DNA of 17,311 bases from an uncultured Lachnospiraceae bacterium (GTDB lineage: Bacteria > Bacillota_A > Clostridia > Lachnospirales > Lachnospiraceae). A program made the translations under genes and the position numbers. The stretch is from NCBI GenBank assembly GCA_947564305.1, contig CANOBT010000115.1, positions 1-17,311 on the forward strand. The letters run 5' to 3'. Positions 14,883 through 17,311 of the stretch are shown here, piece by piece (position 1 is the stretch's first letter; each line of letters begins with the position of its first letter). The notes below the pieces were generated by a model. The model was not told the DNA's origin and made no database searches. It worked only from the letters and a program-made list of their open reading frames with translations.

Positions 14883-16025
14883 ATGCTAATATATACATTG
14901 CTGATTTTGATTTCTATTGCATGGTTTCATGCTTTTGAAAAAAACAATAAAGATAGAAAACTTCATGTAGTTTCGTTGCATAAACAAAAATTGAAACTGA
15001 ACAGAAAGTCATGGTTCTTTTGGGGCGCTGTAGGTTTAGCAGCTATACTGATTATAATACGATATGATGTTGGTACGGATCAGATTCAATACGTGAATAT
15101 ACGTATTCCTCAAATACTTAGTACAGGATCCAATACAGGTATCCCTATTGGATATGTCTGTTTAATCAAGATTTTAGGTGCGGTTTTCTCGGATAATTAT
15201 GTTTTATATGGAATAACTACAGTCATTGAAGTAATACTTTTTTACATGGCTTTTGTAGAGTTATCGGCTAAACCATCACTGACAATAGCGCTCTTTTTCT
15301 TTTTCGGAATATTCAATACATCATTAAATATTTCAAGGCAGATGTTAGCGGCATCAGTTGCTTTCTATGGGGTGAGATTTATCAGAACAAATAAAATATA
15401 TTTTTTTGTCTGTATAATAATTGCGACATCAATACATACTACTGCAATTATCTACTTGCCATTTATTGTATTGCAGAAGATTAATTTTAAAAGAAATTTT
15501 AAGCCGTTGATAATACTCGGAATTATTTTTGTATTTCAGGCACCAATAATCAAAGTATTAGAAACAATCAGTAGAGCTATCCCTTTATTTGGGGACTATT
15601 CATCCTACTTTTATGGATCATTTTTTGCAAAATCTTTTAGTTGGTCAATCTTGTTTGTGACAGCAGCACCAATATTTATATTTTTATTGTTTGATGAAGG
15701 ATTCAAAAAAAGAAATCATTTGAAGAAGAATAAGAAATATTCCGTAAAAAATGTTGACGGCGAAACGTCGCTTATGTTTAATATTGCATGGCTTTCTTGC
15801 GTTCCAGGTGTTTTAAATCTTGTAATTCCAAACGCTGATCGCTTTGTGTTTATGCTATTACCTGCTTCTTGTGTTTATGCAGGACAGCTATATGAAGTTT
15901 TAAGTAAAAAGAATAAGCAGGTATTTACGGCAATTATGGTAATCATCGGTATGGTTTTCTTTTCCTACTATTTCTTATATTTAAACTGTGGGGAAACATT
16001 GCCTTATAAAACGTGGTTATTTTAG
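14883..16025 (+). CDS. EpsG-like/Wzy-type polysaccharide polymerase
   Basis: This very hydrophobic 380-residue protein has about nine to ten membrane segments and matches the EpsG family, the Wzy-like polymerases of Firmicute capsule loci. Family landmarks are RYDVGTDQIQYV (60-71) after the second helix, the SLNISRQMLAAS segment (about 147-158), and a large loop with basic residues (about 280-300). It would join lipid-linked repeat units outside the membrane under CpsC/CpsD control. The ATG at 14883 is the first possible start, because an in-frame TAA lies at 14874. The nearest purine-rich site (GGGGAA, 14864-14869) is about 13 bases away, suggesting weak translation initiation. The sequence is strongly AT-rich. 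Confidence 0.88.
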   Translation: MLIYTLLILISIAWFHAFEKNNKDRKLHVVSLHKQKLKLNRKSWFFWGAVGLAAILIIIRYDVGTDQIQYVNIRIPQILSTGSNTGIPIGYVCLIKILGAVFSDNYVLYGITTVIEVILFYMAFVELSAKPSLTIALFFFFGIFNTSLNISRQMLAASVAFYGVRFIRTNKIYFFVCIIIATSIHTTAIIYLPFIVLQKINFKRNFKPLIILGIIFVFQAPIIKVLETISRAIPLFGDYSSYFYGSFFAKSFSWSILFVTAAPIFIFLLFDEGFKKRNHLKKNKKYSVKNVDGETSLMFNIAWLSCVPGVLNLVIPNADRFVFMLLPASCVYAGQLYEVLSKKNKQVFTAIMVIIGMVFFSYYFLYLNCGETLPYKTWLF

Positions 16026-16034
16026 AGGAAAGAA

Positions 16035-17174
16035 ATGAAAAGTATAGCAATCTTACATAGTCAACTGCATTTAAATGCATTCCATGCTTATTATCTATTC
16101 ATGCAAAAGGAAGGCAATAGCTTGAATGGTGTCTTGGTAATTCGAAGGTCTGGAAATGAAGAATATCTTATTGATAGAAAAGATTGTCTTTTTGCACAAG
16201 ACTTTGTTCTTGAAAATCGGATAGATATTTGCAAGAGTGGAATAAATAAGCTTTTAGATATTTTTCAAGACATTTTTTATTCTAGGTTGGTATTCGCATC
16301 ACAGAAAAAATCTGGTGAGACATTACTGTATATTATTCCTGATAATACAAGAATAAATTTTAAAGACCTTTATCAAAGAAAAAGAACGATGAATGCATCA
16401 CAGGTTCATGTAATATTTCTGGAAGAAGGAATTGGAAGTTATATAAGGGATTTAAACAGGTGGAAGGAAAGAGGGATTGAGTCATCGGGCGCTTTTAAGA
16501 AAAAAATTCATGTTTTAAGATCCAACTTTTCGGACTGGATTCGTTCAGGGAATGTAAAAAGACAGTTGATAAAGAAAGGTAATATTCAGTATTTTAAATT
16601 ATTTTATTCACTTGATGGTAAGCTGTTTCCCAATAAGGAAATATGTAAATATTTTTCGGAAGCTTTTTATTATAAATCGTTGATTTTGGATAAACAGATC
16701 AATTATAAAGATACCGTAATTATAAACAGTCAACCTTTCATGGAAGAGATTCGATGTAATGAGGACATTGAGTGTTATAAGGAGATACAATCAATCTGCA
16801 AACAATATGGGTATAAATTAATTGTAAAGCCGCATCCACGAGAAAAGTATTTCCAACGTTATATTGAAGCAGGGCTTGAAGTAGATTGTACAAATGGTGA
16901 TATTTCTCAAGAAATCCTTCTGGCAAAATCAGGAATAAACAAACCACGGGCAATTGCAGGATTTTTTAGTACAACCTTAATCACTGCAAAATTGTTTTTC
17001 AATATTCCGACAATTTGTCTTGGCAGACTTGTGAGTGTCGAAAAAATGAAAGGGTACAAAACAGATATAGAAAATTTTATCTTTACGTTTGCTGCTTCAA
17101 TAGAAATACCAGAAAATTATAAGCAATTTAAAGAATTTATCAAAAAAAATTTGGAAAGAGAGGATGAATCATGA
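16035..17174 (+). CDS. Putative GT-B sialyltransferase-like glycosyltransferase
   Basis: This 379-residue protein has no membrane segment. It carries the three motifs shared by bacterial sialyltransferase families GT38, GT52 and GT80 in the right order and spacing: an acidic E-E-G at 130-132 (FLEEGIGSY), an H-P at 267-268 (VKPHPRE) and an S-T at 312-313 (GFFSTTLITA). In those families the acidic residue and the histidine act in catalysis and CMP binding. The next gene begins like a NeuB nonulosonate synthase and overlaps this stop by four bases (ATGA), which supports a role in transferring a sialic-acid-like sugar. The donor (Neu5Ac, legionaminic or another nonulosonate) and linkage are unknown. 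It could also be another capsule GT-B enzyme. The ribosome binding site is AGAGGAAAG (16024-16032). Confidence 0.7.
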   Translation: MKSIAILHSQLHLNAFHAYYLFMQKEGNSLNGVLVIRRSGNEEYLIDRKDCLFAQDFVLENRIDICKSGINKLLDIFQDIFYSRLVFASQKKSGETLLYIIPDNTRINFKDLYQRKRTMNASQVHVIFLEEGIGSYIRDLNRWKERGIESSGAFKKKIHVLRSNFSDWIRSGNVKRQLIKKGNIQYFKLFYSLDGKLFPNKEICKYFSEAFYYKSLILDKQINYKDTVIINSQPFMEEIRCNEDIECYKEIQSICKQYGYKLIVKPHPREKYFQRYIEAGLEVDCTNGDISQEILLAKSGINKPRAIAGFFSTTLITAKLFFNIPTICLGRLVSVEKMKGYKTDIENFIFTFAASIEIPENYKQFKEFIKKNLEREDES

Positions 17175-17311
17175 CTGCTTACAACAAGCCATTCGTGATT
17201 GCTGAAGTCGGATGCAATCATATGGGACAAATGGAGATTGCAAAAGATTTTATCGAAACAGCTGCACATTTTTGCAAAGTAAAGATAAAATTTTCTATAT
17301 CTGTTTTGTAC
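17171..17311 (+). CDS. neuB: NeuB-like N-acetylneuraminate/nonulosonate synthase, partial (3' end outside window)
   Basis: Only the first 47 codons are present, without a stop. FVIAEVGCNHMGQMEIAKDFI (residues 8-28) is the hallmark N-terminal strand and helix of NeuB-family synthases, which condense phosphoenolpyruvate with an amino sugar to make sialic acid or its relatives (NeuB, LegI, PseI cannot be separated from this piece). The start overlaps the preceding stop (ATGA) and has an AGAGAGGA site. The expected second strand (AD-x-VKFQ) reads KVKIKFSISVLY, one residue short and without the usual Gln-Lys after Lys-Phe, so the last 25-30 bases may be divergent or misassembled. Confidence 0.8.
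   Translation, partial: MTAYNKPFVIAEVGCNHMGQMEIAKDFIETAAHFCKVKIKFSISVLY

Noticed and set aside
1..17311. Mobile elements, CRISPR arrays, tRNA or rRNA genes
   Set aside because: No transposase or integrase, no regularly spaced repeats and no cloverleaf or rRNA sequence was recognised on either strand by eye.

Overview
This window is the 5' two thirds of a Wzy-type capsular or exopolysaccharide (CPS/EPS) locus from a Gram-positive, low-to-mid GC Firmicute. It is most likely a gut-type member of the Lachnospiraceae/Clostridia. The reasons are the strong AGGAGG-like ribosome binding sites, the CpsB/CpsC/CpsD phosphorelay, an LCP ligase, a class B sortase with an SPKTG-type substrate and an EpsG-like polymerase. 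Every convincing gene is on the + strand, and most neighbours are tightly spaced or overlap (ATGA or GTGA junctions), so this looks like one long operon or a few linked ones.

Layout. (1) 96-2417: assembly control, consisting of the PHP-type tyrosine phosphatase CpsB, the Wzz-like polymerisation protein CpsC and the BY-kinase CpsD with a very regular tyrosine tail. (2) 2414-4811: two membrane-anchored extracellular proteins, a GH3-like protein whose catalytic loop is degenerate and an LCP family ligase. (3) 5008-6854: a small secreted protein with a C-terminal SPKTG sorting signal, a structured 248-bp intergenic region, and a class B sortase. (4) 7058-8470: the initiating polyprenyl-phosphate sugar-1-phosphate transferase. 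(5) 8475-10238: two enzymes of D-glycero-D-manno-heptose activation, HddA and GmhA, separated by 93 bp that may be the scar of a third gene. (6) 10253-17174: the AT-rich, structure-specific part, with a WecG/TagA glycosyltransferase, a TylF-type O-methyltransferase, two GT4 enzymes, one GT2 enzyme, an EpsG-like polymerase and a GT-B protein carrying the three bacterial sialyltransferase motifs. (7) 17171-end: the start of a NeuB-like nonulosonate synthase, cut by the window edge.

Inferred workflow: the sugar-phosphate transferase loads the first sugar on undecaprenyl phosphate. The cytoplasmic glycosyltransferases extend it with ordinary sugars and perhaps heptose and a sialic-acid-like sugar, and the methyltransferase may decorate it. 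The EpsG-like protein polymerises under CpsBCD control, and the LCP protein transfers polymer to the wall. A Wzx flippase, the rest of the nonulosonate pathway, and GmhB/HddC for the heptose are not in the window. Wzx and the nonulosonate genes would be expected downstream.

The most unusual parts are the sortase-substrate pair and the apparently inactivated GH3-like protein inserted between capsule control and sugar initiation, and the combination of heptose and sialic-acid-type genes in one Gram-positive capsule locus.
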